A stretch of 64,000 nucleotides of DNA, taken from assembly GCF_003965815.1 (NCBI RefSeq), contig NZ_RXOE01000001.1, positions 558,001 through 622,000 of the forward strand, written 5' to 3'. Of the stretch, positions 36,668 through 44,459 are shown one piece after another. Under the pieces are notes generated by a model, which did not search any database, was not told the DNA's origin, and was given only the letters and a program-made list of their open reading frames with translations. The DNA comes from Variovorax gossypii. Its GTDB lineage: Bacteria > Pseudomonadota > Gammaproteobacteria > Burkholderiales > Burkholderiaceae_C. Position numbers and translations under genes: made by a program. Position 1 is the stretch's first letter; the number at the start of each line of letters is the position of its first letter.

Positions 36668-37819
36668 TTACGCGCGGCGGAACAGCCGTCCGATGAAGCC
36701 GGGCGCCGCCTCCTGGCGCGGGCTGAGCGAGTGGGCGATGTCGGCGAGCTTTTTGGCCAGCGCGCTGCCGCGCGACATCTCGGCCAGCGGCACGCCTCGG
36801 TTGATGGACGCGTCCACGTCCTTGCCGCCGTCGGGCACGATCGTGAGCGACGCGCCCACCAGCGAGCGGCGCATGTCCGACAGGCCGATCTCGCCGCCGC
36901 CGGCGCTGCGGTTCACCAGCAGCTCGACCTTGGCGGGCGGATAGCCCAGCGACTTGAACACCTGCATCAGCCGCGTCACGTTGCGGATGTGGGGCAGGCT
37001 CGGCTGCAGCACGGGGAAGATGCGGTCGGCGCGGTCCAGCACGCGGATCGAGAGCGTGTCGATGCGCGGGCCGAGGTCGAATATCACGAAGTCGTACACG
37101 CCCAGCGCAACCTGCAGGATCGCGTCGATGTGCTCGGCCTTCACGTCCATCGCGCGGGAAAGATCCTCCGGCGCCGGAAGAATGCTGAAGCCCGGCGACA
37201 CCGCCACCACACTCGCCGCGAGCAGCGAGGCGTCGAGGCGGCCGATGTCGCGGGCAACGTCCGCCATCGTGGAGCTCGGCCGAAGGTCGCTCACGTACGA
37301 CAGCGCGTCGCCGAACTGCAGGTTCAGGTCGATCAGCAGCACCGAGCGCTCCCTGGAGAGCTGGTAGGCGATGTTGGTCGCGAGAAAGGTCGAGCCGCTG
37401 CCACCCTTGCACGGCATGAAGGCCACCACCTGCCCGGGGGCGCGCGCCTGGGCCCCGGCCATCTTGAGCGCGATGCGCTCGACGGCGGCTTCCAGCGCCG
37501 TGGTGTCCGCGGGCGACGGCAGTACCTCGCGAACTCCCGCGCGCATTGCGTGGATCAGGAATTCCGGCGTCTGCATCGCGCAGAGAAGCACCACCGCGAT
37601 CGCCGGGTGCCGCAGCGTGAGCTTCTCGATCACCGCCAGCTCCTGGAGGTCGCAGCACATGCCGTCGACCAGCACGAGGTCGGGCGAGGCTTTCTCGACG
37701 GCCCACTGCATCCGGCTCTTGCCGCCCTCGAAGAGCGACACGGTGTGCGAGCGCGCCTCCAGCACCTTGCGCATGTCCTGCAGGTGGTTGGGGTTGGGAG
37801 AGATGATGGCGATCTTCAT
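36668..37819 (-). CDS. tadZ: Tad pilus localisation protein TadZ/CpaE
   Basis: 383 residues. An N-terminal receiver-like domain (MKIAIISPNPNHLQDMRKVLEARSH...) lacks an obvious phospho-acceptor cluster. It is followed by a MinD/ParA-type ATPase with a deviant Walker A in CKGGSGSTFLATNIAY and a Walker B-like VLLIDLNLQFG. TadZ/CpaE positions the pilus machine at a cell site. It lies between the TadE-like genes and tadA. No strong ribosome site precedes the ATG. Confidence 0.9.
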   Translation of the reverse strand: MKIAIISPNPNHLQDMRKVLEARSHTVSLFEGGKSRMQWAVEKASPDLVLVDGMCCDLQELAVIEKLTLRHPAIAVVLLCAMQTPEFLIHAMRAGVREVLPSPADTTALEAAVERIALKMAGAQARAPGQVVAFMPCKGGSGSTFLATNIAYQLSRERSVLLIDLNLQFGDALSYVSDLRPSSTMADVARDIGRLDASLLAASVVAVSPGFSILPAPEDLSRAMDVKAEHIDAILQVALGVYDFVIFDLGPRIDTLSIRVLDRADRIFPVLQPSLPHIRNVTRLMQVFKSLGYPPAKVELLVNRSAGGGEIGLSDMRRSLVGASLTIVPDGGKDVDASINRGVPLAEMSRGSALAKKLADIAHSLSPRQEAAPGFIGRLFRRA

Positions 37820-37841
37820 GGTGTGTCCGTTGCGTTGATGG

Positions 37842-38273
37842 CTAGGAGCAGATGGCCGCGCTGTTCGGGTCCTTGCGCATGACCTCGCGTGGCAGGTAGG
37901 TGGAGAAGCCCGGCATAGGGATCAGCGGAGCGGTCGCGCTCGCGATCGGCGAGATCCACTGGTAGTTGAGTCCGGTGATGCTGACGGTGACGCCCTGGCA
38001 GGTGGCGGCGGTGCAGCCCGCGGGCGCCCAGGCCACCGACACGGTGCTGATCTGCGGCAGCAGCGCCTTCATGCGCGCGAGCACGAGCGCCTGCTGGGCG
38101 GTGTCGTCGCACACCACCGCGTATCGGGCCCCGGCGCGCGTCGCCTCCTGGGCCGCATTCCATGTGAACAGCATGCGGGCGAAGTCCACGATGCCAAGCA
38201 GGAACATGAGGAAGATGATCAGCCCGAGCGCGAACTCGACCGTGGTCGCGCCGGTGGTGCGGTTTCTTCTCAT
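37842..38273 (-). CDS. TadE-like minor pseudopilin (second)
   Basis: 143 residues. The N-terminus RRNRTTGATTVEFALGLIIFLMFLLGIVDFARMLF has the TadE signature: a short basic leader, then G-x3-VEFAL and a single hydrophobic helix, with the rest extracytoplasmic. TadE and TadF are processed by the same prepilin peptidase as Flp. Its ATG overlaps the stop of the upstream TadE-like gene by four bases, so the two are translated together. Cysteines in the C-terminal part could form a disulfide. Confidence 0.88.
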   Translation of the reverse strand: MRRNRTTGATTVEFALGLIIFLMFLLGIVDFARMLFTWNAAQEATRAGARYAVVCDDTAQQALVLARMKALLPQISTVSVAWAPAGCTAATCQGVTVSITGLNYQWISPIASATAPLIPMPGFSTYLPREVMRKDPNSAAICS

Positions 38274-38728
38274 GATGGCGCCCTCATGCTGGCGGTGATG
38301 TCGCTGAAGACGATGTTGCCGCTGGAGTTGGCGAAGACCACGCCGATCACCGAGGGAAACAGCGAATGGAAGGTGTAGCCGGTGACGCGCACCGTCACCG
38401 TGGTGATGATCGGATTCGCGCCGGCCGACTGCCAGGTGCAGCAGCTTCCGGCCGGCACGTTCGACAGGCTAAGCCCGCGCGCCACCGGCGACCCGGTGCC
38501 GGCCGTGTTGCCGTACACGATCAGGTTCTGTGCCTCGGTGATGTGAGTGCCCTGCGTCTGCACCGACAGGTAGCGCACCGCGTCGCGCGTCGACTTGACC
38601 ACCGCGTTGTACTCGTACATCGCGCGGCCGAATTCCGTGGTGATGAAGGTCAGCAACAGCAGCAGCGGGATGATCAGCGCCAGTTCGACCAGCGCTACGC
38701 CCTGCTGTACGCGACGAGATGGCTTCAT
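38270..38728 (-). CDS. tadE: TadE-like minor pseudopilin (first)
   Basis: 152 residues. The N-terminus RRVQQGVALVELALIIPLLLLLTFITTEFGRAMYEYNAVV is the classic TadE signature with G-x4-E spacing, one membrane helix and the conserved R..YEYN segment. The protein should be cleaved by the prepilin peptidase and remain membrane-anchored as a minor pilus component. An AGGAGG site precedes the ATG. It overlaps the next TadE-like gene. Confidence 0.9.
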   Translation of the reverse strand: MKPSRRVQQGVALVELALIIPLLLLLTFITTEFGRAMYEYNAVVKSTRDAVRYLSVQTQGTHITEAQNLIVYGNTAGTGSPVARGLSLSNVPAGSCCTWQSAGANPIITTVTVRVTGYTFHSLFPSVIGVVFANSSGNIVFSDITASMRAPS

Positions 38729-38744
38729 GGCGTGCCTCCTGTTC

Positions 38745-40016
38745 CTATCTCACCAGGACCGGAACCAGCGGGCCGGCCGATCCGCCCGCGAGCCCGCTGG
38801 TGGTGCAGGGGCTGCCGGTGGCACCGGCGTTGCCGAGGAACTCGAGCTGCACGTCGGTCATCGGGATGCTCAGCGGCTGCAGCATCAACATGCAGAGGTA
38901 GTCGATCACGTGGTTGCCGCCGTCGATGACCGGTACTGTCACGAAGCGGCGGTCGAGGCCGTACTGCATGTGGCCTCCGGCGACATTGCCCGGGTTGGCC
39001 AGCTTCTGGAAACTGTTGAGCGACAGCCCGGTGATCGATTCGCAGCTGTTCGCGCCCTTCACCTTCGTGCCGGTGTCGGCGCACGACGCGAAGGAGGCCC
39101 GCTTGGTCACGAAGTTCTGTGCGCTGGCGGGTGCTCCGGCGCCTGGCGTGCCGTTGTAGGCATTGAACTGCGCAGGCCAGTTGAGCGAGGTGTAGGCGTA
39201 GCCGGTGTAGTCGGGCCGCGCCACGCTCGGATCGCCGCTGTTCTTGTAGATGCCGAAGCGCTGGTTCCAGACATCGGCCACCGAAGTCTGCACACCAGGA
39301 GTGCCGATGGTGTCGCCGACCCTGGCGCCACAGCGGCCGTTGAGTTCGGCTTCGGTCTCCGAGGCGCTGTTGCTGCCGTCGAGGTTGGCCCAGCCGATCT
39401 GGCCACCCGCGGCTGCGTTCTGCGCCATGATGAGCGTCACCCATTCGCCTGGCACGAAACCGTAGTTCGGCGCGGTGCCGCCCGCCTTGGGCTTCGCCGC
39501 GACCGGAATGGGGCACGCGGTCTGCGCGCTTGCCCGGGTGGCGACCGCTCTCGCGGTGACGCTGCGCGTGGCGGGGTTGCCGGCCGTGTCGCCCGAAAAG
39601 GCGCCCATCGCCTTCATGAGCCAGATGTTGATGTTGGCCTGCGTATGCACGCACTGTGCGTAGCGTGCCAGGGCGGGCGAGGTGGTGGTGGCGTAAGACG
39701 CGTCGCGGAAGGTAATGTCGGCCGCGACGATCTGGCCCTGCCCGCTCCAGGTGCTCGACTGCATGTTCACGCGATTCGCATTGCCAGCGGTCTGGCCAGC
39801 GCTCGTTGCACGGGTGATCGCCGTGCCCTGCCCGTCGAGCTCACGCGCGGCGGACAGGGCGCAGCTGTCGACAGCTGTCTGCAGCTCGGCCTTGACCACG
39901 AACAGGTGCCCGAAGTCCAGGGCGATGCCCATGAACCCCATCAGAAACAGCAAGATCAGCGCGGCTGTGACGATCATCGCGCCACGCTGGCGGCGGTGCT
40001 GGCGGCAGGTGAACAT
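38745..40016 (-). CDS. tadG: TadG-like pilus assembly protein
   Basis: 423 residues. The N-terminus HRRQRGAMIVTAALILLFLMGFMGIALDFGHLFVVKAELQTAVDSCALSAARELDG matches the TadG/TadE_G-like putative Flp assembly region: a hydrophobic helix followed by D.G......A.LQ.A.D..AL.AA. The large C-terminal part is extracytoplasmic, has several cysteines, and lacks a recognisable von Willebrand factor A MIDAS motif. The role is unclear; in other species it is associated with the outer surface or envelope crossing. A GGGAGC-like site precedes the ATG. Confidence 0.82.
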   Translation of the reverse strand: MFTCRQHRRQRGAMIVTAALILLFLMGFMGIALDFGHLFVVKAELQTAVDSCALSAARELDGQGTAITRATSAGQTAGNANRVNMQSSTWSGQGQIVAADITFRDASYATTTSPALARYAQCVHTQANINIWLMKAMGAFSGDTAGNPATRSVTARAVATRASAQTACPIPVAAKPKAGGTAPNYGFVPGEWVTLIMAQNAAAGGQIGWANLDGSNSASETEAELNGRCGARVGDTIGTPGVQTSVADVWNQRFGIYKNSGDPSVARPDYTGYAYTSLNWPAQFNAYNGTPGAGAPASAQNFVTKRASFASCADTGTKVKGANSCESITGLSLNSFQKLANPGNVAGGHMQYGLDRRFVTVPVIDGGNHVIDYLCMLMLQPLSIPMTDVQLEFLGNAGATGSPCTTSGLAGGSAGPLVPVLVR

Positions 40017-40055
40017 GGTCAGCTCCCTGGTTGAGTGAGCGCGCGGAGCGGCGGG

Positions 40056-40232
40056 TCAGGTGCAGCTCGTGCCGCCCAGGCAGGTCGTGACACGGTCGAT
40101 GAGCGCGCCCAGAGCAGTGCCGCCGGACAACGCTTGCAGTGCGACCACCAGCGCGATGGAAACCACGGCGATGATCAGTGCGTACTCGACCACTTGCGCA
40201 CCGCTCTCGTCTGTCAGAAATGACTTGAACAT
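40056..40232 (-). CDS. flp: Second Flp-type pilin
   Basis: 58 residues, found by reading the minus strand directly because it is very short. The leader MFKSFLTDES is followed by the Flp processing motif GAQVVEYAL (G, four residues, Glu-Tyr) and the hydrophobic stretch IIAVVSIALVVALQAL, then a small C-terminal part with two cysteines (CLGGTSC). The core is nearly identical to the pilin at 40341-40550, so the two are paralogues. The N-terminal leader is shorter and the tail differs. No strong ribosome site is visible. It sits between the other pilin and the TadG-like gene. Confidence 0.85.
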   Translation of the reverse strand: MFKSFLTDESGAQVVEYALIIAVVSIALVVALQALSGGTALGALIDRVTTCLGGTSCT

Positions 40233-40340
40233 GATGATGAACCCCGGTTCGTTGTTGACGAAGAATGCGTGGGAGTGGACGGGAAGGTGGAACGAAGCGG
40301 GCCATGTGACATGGACCCGCTTCCCTCCCCGAAGGACTGC

Positions 40341-40550
40341 TTACTGGCAGTTCGTCCCCGTCAGGCAGGTCGTGACGCGAGTGATGAAACTCGTGAAACC
40401 ACCGTTGTTGGCCGTGAGGCCCTTCAGTGCAACGACCAGGGCGATCGAGACGACCGCGATGATCAGTGCGTACTCGACGACCTGGGCGCCCTCTTCTTCG
40501 CGCAGAAAGCCTTGGGTCGATTGGCCGATGGCCTTGAGAAAGTTTTGCAT
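40341..40550 (-). CDS. flp: Flp-type pilin, main pilin candidate
   Basis: 69 residues. Leader MQNFLKAIGQSTQGFLREEE, then the processing motif GAQVVEYAL and a hydrophobic helix IIAVVSIALVVALKGL, with a short C-terminal tail containing two cysteines that could pair (TCLTGTNC). It should be processed after the glycine and polymerise into the Flp pilus fibre, which mediates adhesion and biofilm formation. A GAAAGGAA site precedes the ATG and the 146 bp upstream could hold its own promoter, as is usual for the most abundant component. Confidence 0.93.
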   Translation of the reverse strand: MQNFLKAIGQSTQGFLREEEGAQVVEYALIIAVVSIALVVALKGLTANNGGFTSFITRVTTCLTGTNCQ

Positions 40551-40696
40551 GATTCGTTCCTTTCGATGTTTGAACGGTTGGAGATCAGGTTCGAGAAAAC
40601 ATGAATGAGGGAAGAAAGTTCGTTTCGATTCGTGTCACTCTCCTTTCCGCGTGAGTCCCGAGGAAGCGGGCTTGGCTAATGCAATGTGTGCGTGCA

Positions 40697-40993
40697 TCAC
40701 TTCGAGCTGCCGGCGCCCTGTCCGCCGATCTGTCCACCGATGTTGATGACGTTGACCGCCGGCGGCGGCGTCTTGTACGACTCCTGGTACTGGTGCATCG
40801 CCTCGCGCGAGGCGCGACCGTCCATGCCGGTGACGGGGTCGCCGTTCTTGCCGGCATTCGGGTTGATCGTCATCTTCTTCTTGGCGTCGCGCACCGCGTC
40901 GCCGAAGCGCGCGTCGTAGTTGGGCGTGACGGTCGAGCAGCTGGCGCCGAGAAGGCAGACGAGCGCGACGGTGGTCGATCTGATGATGAACAT
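40697..40993 (-). CDS. Small lipoprotein in the Tad locus
   Basis: 98 residues. A signal peptide with the lipobox LLGASC (Cys near residue 19) makes it a lipoprotein, and its site between the secretin and pilin genes suggests outer-membrane or periplasmic assistance to the secretin. The mature part is hydrophilic with SYKTPPPAVNVINIGGQIGGQG near its end. No family recognised. I chose the ATG at 40993 because GAGGAG lies before it; an in-frame ATG 15 bp upstream would reach into the secretin stop region. Confidence 0.75.
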   Translation of the reverse strand: MFIIRSTTVALVCLLGASCSTVTPNYDARFGDAVRDAKKKMTINPNAGKNGDPVTGMDGRASREAMHQYQESYKTPPPAVNVINIGGQIGGQGAGSSK

Positions 40994-41004
40994 GACGGTG
41001 CTCC

Positions 41005-42564
41005 TCACGGGGTTTCGCTGGCGGGGGCGGCCGGGGCCGGGGTGGAGCTCTCGAGGGCTCCGTTGAGATAGACCTCGGCGCGGCTGGGAACGACGTGGTT
41101 GTCCGTCGGCACCCTCGGCGATTCGGCAAGCGGCTTCACCAGGCGCGGCGTGATGACGAACATCAGCTCGGTCTGCTCGTTCTGGAATTCGGTGCTTCGG
41201 AACAGCGCACCCATCACCGGCACTTCGCCCAGGCCCGGATAGCGCTTGATCGTCTCGTTCACGTTGCTCTTGATGAGCCCTGCGATGACGAAGCTCTGTC
41301 CGTCATTGAGCTGCACGGTGGTGTCGGCGCGCCGCACCGTCAGTGAGGGCAGCACGGCGGTGACGCCCGAGACGGTGGTGAAGGGAGAACCGGTCTGCGT
41401 CAGGTCCGACACCTCGGACACCAGCTTGAGGTTGACCCGGTCGCCATTGAGCACGGTCGGAGTGAACTTGACCCCGATGCCGAACTCCTTCTCTTCCAGC
41501 GTGATGTTCGTCCCGCCGCCGCCGGCGGCGTTCTGCGCCACCGGAATGAAGATCTTGCCGCCCGACAGGAAGCTGGCCTGCTGCCCGCTGATGGCCATGA
41601 TGTTGGGCTCCGCAAGGATGCGCACCAGGCCGTCGTCCTTCTGGCCGTCGATGGTCAGCGAGGTGCGCCCGATGCGCAGCGCCTGCGCCAGGCCGGCGCC
41701 GGTGCTCAGGAAATTGGAGATCAGCGAGTAGTTGTTCAGGCCGCCGTTGCCGGTGCGCGCAATGCCGACGCGCGAACCCAGCCGGTCGAGCAGCGTCTTG
41801 CTGACCTCGGCGATCTTCACCTCGAGCATCACCTGCTGCGGCGTTGCGACGCGCAGCAGGTTCACCACCTTCTTGCCGTCGGCGCCGTAGGCCGAGGCCA
41901 GGTTCATCACGTCGTCGAGCTTGAGCGCGTCGCTGATCTCGCCGGTGAGAACGATGGACTTCTCGGCACTGCGAACGCGGATGCGCCGCTCGTCGGGCAT
42001 CAGCTCGGCCAGCTTGGCCTGCAGCGCCAGCGGATCGATGGTGACGATCACGTCCTTGATGTAGCAGGTGCCGTCGGCGCTTTGCAGCACCACGTTCATC
42101 GAGCCTGCCTGGCGGCCGCGGAAGAACAGGTCGGTCGGGCTCAGCAGCGTCACGTCGACGTCCGCGATGCCGTCTCCGGCGTTGGCGTTCGCGGCCTGGG
42201 CCGGCGGGGGCTGCATGCCCGCCGGCACGGCGGCTGCCGCAGCGGCTGGCACGGCGGCCCGGGCCGGCGGCTGGCCGCTGACCACGATGCGCACCACGCG
42301 CGCCTTCAGTGGAATGACGACCGACTTGCCCAGCACCGCCTGTGTAGGCTGGTCGTCGGGAATGATGGCCGTGCAGCGGCGGCTGCTGCCCGGTCCGGTG
42401 TTGCCGGACGCAGCCGCGGCAGCGGCTGACGTCGAGGCGACTGCTGCCGTGGGCATGGCACCCGTGGCGGCGGCGGTTGCCGCGACCTCCGCGGCCATGG
42501 CGGGAGTCGCCGCGGTCGCGATGGTCGCCAGCAGGCTGGCGAGTTTTGTGGAGATATGGCGCAC
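41005..42564 (-). CDS. rcpA: Tad secretin RcpA/CpaC
   Basis: 519 residues starting at a GTG preceded by a near-perfect AGGAGGA site. It has a signal peptide (about 1-24), an Ala-rich linker, then the N-terminal pilus and secretin domains typical of CpaC: IRVRSAEKSIVLTGEISDALKLDDVMNLA, VMLEVKIAEVSKTLLDRLG, ILAEPNIMAISGQQASFLSGG, GIGVKFTPTVL, and the terminal ELMFVITPRLV. It forms the outer-membrane channel for Flp pili. The long Ala-rich stretch at about residues 25-60 and the insertion near 115-135 are unusual but look like linkers. Confidence 0.92.
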   Translation of the reverse strand: MRHISTKLASLLATIATAATPAMAAEVAATAAATGAMPTAAVASTSAAAAAASGNTGPGSSRRCTAIIPDDQPTQAVLGKSVVIPLKARVVRIVVSGQPPARAAVPAAAAAAVPAGMQPPPAQAANANAGDGIADVDVTLLSPTDLFFRGRQAGSMNVVLQSADGTCYIKDVIVTIDPLALQAKLAELMPDERRIRVRSAEKSIVLTGEISDALKLDDVMNLASAYGADGKKVVNLLRVATPQQVMLEVKIAEVSKTLLDRLGSRVGIARTGNGGLNNYSLISNFLSTGAGLAQALRIGRTSLTIDGQKDDGLVRILAEPNIMAISGQQASFLSGGKIFIPVAQNAAGGGGTNITLEEKEFGIGVKFTPTVLNGDRVNLKLVSEVSDLTQTGSPFTTVSGVTAVLPSLTVRRADTTVQLNDGQSFVIAGLIKSNVNETIKRYPGLGEVPVMGALFRSTEFQNEQTELMFVITPRLVKPLAESPRVPTDNHVVPSRAEVYLNGALESSTPAPAAPASETP

Positions 42565-42589
42565 TTGGTGTTCCTCCTGTCGTTTGGGG

Positions 42590-43432
42590 TCAGAAGCAGG
42601 TGAGCGAACTGCCCGAGTGCTGGATGACCTCCACGCACTGGGAAGCCGGCTGAGCGGCGGGGCCTGCGTGACGAACACGCGGGCGGGCGGGAGTCGGCGC
42701 TGCGGCGGTGGAGACCTGCACGATCTCCTTCGCGCCGAAGAGCTGGCCCTTGGTGATGCCGTCGGTGGCGACGGTGGTCTTGTCCATCTGGTTGCGAAGC
42801 ACCAGCGACAGGGTTCCCACGCTGCGGGCCAGGTCGAGCTTTTCGGAGTCCTCGAGCGAGAGCTCGAGCGTGACGGCGCTCACGACCTTGGGCTTGGTAT
42901 CGTCGCGGTTGGCTTCCTGCGCCACCGCCAGCACCAGCACCTTCTCGAGCACGGTCTTGCTGATCTGCAGCGCTTCTTCGCCGCGGCCCTTGTCCTGCTG
43001 GGCGTTGACCATCACGTCGACGTAGTTGCCCGGCAGCGCGAAGCCTGCGACGCCGACCACGTCGTTGACGCGCACCGTCATGGCCCGTTTGCCGCTGGCG
43101 ATCACCGCCGAGAGCCCGCCCTGCGTGCCCACCGGTGCCAGCTTGCCCTCCATGAGCGCCTCGCCGCGCAGCACGCCGACTTTCACCACGCGGTCCTGCA
43201 GCGCCTTGATCTCGCCGAACGAGCCGTTCGGCACCGAGCCGCTGGGCCAGTCGACCGTGGTGAGCATCTGCGCGTTGACGCGGCTGCCCAGTTCGATGTC
43301 GACCGCCGCCACCACGACCTTGTTGGACGCGATGCCGCCTTGCCTGGAGATCCAGCCGGCCGCGTAGACGGCTGCCGCCAGGCCCGTAAGCAGGGCCAGA
43401 AGGATCAGCCCGATCGCCTTGATGTTCTTCAT
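42590..43432 (-). CDS. cpaB: Tad pilus assembly protein CpaB/RcpC
   Basis: 280 residues. An N-terminal membrane helix (residues 5-27) is followed by a SAF/antifreeze-like domain (VVVAAVDIELGSRVNAQMLTTVDWP, RGEALMEGKLAP) and a second half with MTVRVNDVVGVAGFALPGNYVDVMV, all characteristic of CpaB/RcpC. It is thought to act in the periplasm, linking the secretin to peptidoglycan or the inner platform. The gene is followed after 25 bp by rcpA and has a GGAGG ribosome site. Confidence 0.92.
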   Translation of the reverse strand: MKNIKAIGLILLALLTGLAAAVYAAGWISRQGGIASNKVVVAAVDIELGSRVNAQMLTTVDWPSGSVPNGSFGEIKALQDRVVKVGVLRGEALMEGKLAPVGTQGGLSAVIASGKRAMTVRVNDVVGVAGFALPGNYVDVMVNAQQDKGRGEEALQISKTVLEKVLVLAVAQEANRDDTKPKVVSAVTLELSLEDSEKLDLARSVGTLSLVLRNQMDKTTVATDGITKGQLFGAKEIVQVSTAAAPTPARPRVRHAGPAAQPASQCVEVIQHSGSSLTCF

Positions 43433-43465
43433 GTGAACCTCCGTCGCAGGTAAGAGATGAGAGGG

Positions 43466-44050
43466 CTAGACGTAGCCCAGCTGGTGCGCGAGCACTTCGA
43501 TCGCCGTGCCCGCTGCGATGCAGATGCCGTAGGGCAGCTTCCCCACGGACTGGCTGGCATCGATGCGCCCCGAGGGGCGAATTCCGGCGATGCTGGAGAA
43601 CATCACGCCCTGTGCGGCGTCCTTGACGTTGGCCAGCATGTGTCCGACGCGGCGGCGGTGGATGGCAAAGCCCATGGCCGCCACGCCGCCCGCAATGAAT
43701 GTGAAGAGCACGGCCATCAGCGTCTGCTCGGGCCCGATGAAGGCGCCCGACATCGCCATCAGCTTGACGTCGCCTGCCCCCATGACCCCGATGACGTAGA
43801 ACGGCACCATCGCCGCGAAGCCGACGCCCAGTCCGCCGAAGGCGCTCGCCGCCCCGGCCATGGGCGTACGCGCGGCCAGCGTGCCGTAGACCAGCGCGAA
43901 GAGCGCGCCGCCGAAGGTCAGCCAGTTGGGAATGCGGTAGAAGCGCCAGTCGCTGACCGCGGCCACGGCGAGCAGCGCGAGCAGCGCGACGGTGCGAACG
44001 TCGGTGACCAGCATCGCCAGCAGTTCGAGAACGGCGTCGAGTTCCTGCAT
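43466..44050 (-). CDS. tadV: Prepilin peptidase TadV/CpaA
   Basis: 194 residues with about six membrane helices. The aspartyl protease residues of the family are present: an Asp in AAVSDWRFYRIPNWLT and the GxGD motif in VMGAGDVKLMA. TadV/CpaA cleaves Flp and TadE-type leaders, so it is the maturation enzyme for all pilins of this locus. I chose the ATG at 44050, which has TGGAG before it; a GTG 12 bp upstream is also in frame. It is followed by cpaB after 33 bp. Confidence 0.92.
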   Translation of the reverse strand: MQELDAVLELLAMLVTDVRTVALLALLAVAAVSDWRFYRIPNWLTFGGALFALVYGTLAARTPMAGAASAFGGLGVGFAAMVPFYVIGVMGAGDVKLMAMSGAFIGPEQTLMAVLFTFIAGGVAAMGFAIHRRRVGHMLANVKDAAQGVMFSSIAGIRPSGRIDASQSVGKLPYGICIAAGTAIEVLAHQLGYV

Positions 44051-44066
44051 GATGGGCTCCACGGGT

Positions 44067-44213
44067 TCAGGCGCTGCGCCGGATGGCGAGCAGCAGCAGC
44101 AGGCACACGACCATCACCAGCGCTCCGATCAGCGCGAACTCCATGAACGACATTCCTGCGTCTTCGCGCAGAAGGTTCATGAAGGTCGTCGGCAGCAGTG
44201 CGAGCGGTTCCAT
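44067..44213 (-). CDS. Very short Flp/pilin-like peptide
   Basis: 48 residues. Leader MEPLALLPTTFMNLLREDA is followed by GMSFMEFALIGALVMVVCLLLLLAIRRSA: the G-x4-E-F spacing and the hydrophobic helix fit a Flp/type IVb pilin processing site, but almost nothing follows the helix. It lies 16 bp before the prepilin peptidase gene and may be a substrate or a minor pilin; or the peptide is not a pilin at all. It is the first gene of the Tad run, so the operon promoter is expected in 44214-44459, a 246-bp gap in which I see no clear promoter boxes. Confidence 0.6.
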   Translation of the reverse strand: MEPLALLPTTFMNLLREDAGMSFMEFALIGALVMVVCLLLLLAIRRSA

Positions 44214-44459
44214 GCAAATCCCCCGGTTGTCGTTGCCGGCCTGGAGCACCTGTTGCCCGGCATGGGCAGAGGCGTTGGGCCTTGGGGATGACTGTAGGAA
44301 TCGCGGCGTTTCCGCACATGAGCGGAGCGCCCCTTTTTGAGGGAGTCAAATCCCCCGTGGGCGCGGGCTTGCGGGCATGACAAAGCACCCGGAACGCGGC
44401 GTGACAAGCGGCCGATGGCCGAATGGCCTATCGCCGCCCGCCGTGCCGCAGGAGGGAGT

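Noticed and set aside
44214..44459. Sigma-54 promoter for the Tad operon
   Set aside because: No TGGCAC-N5-TTGC-like pair was found in the gap.
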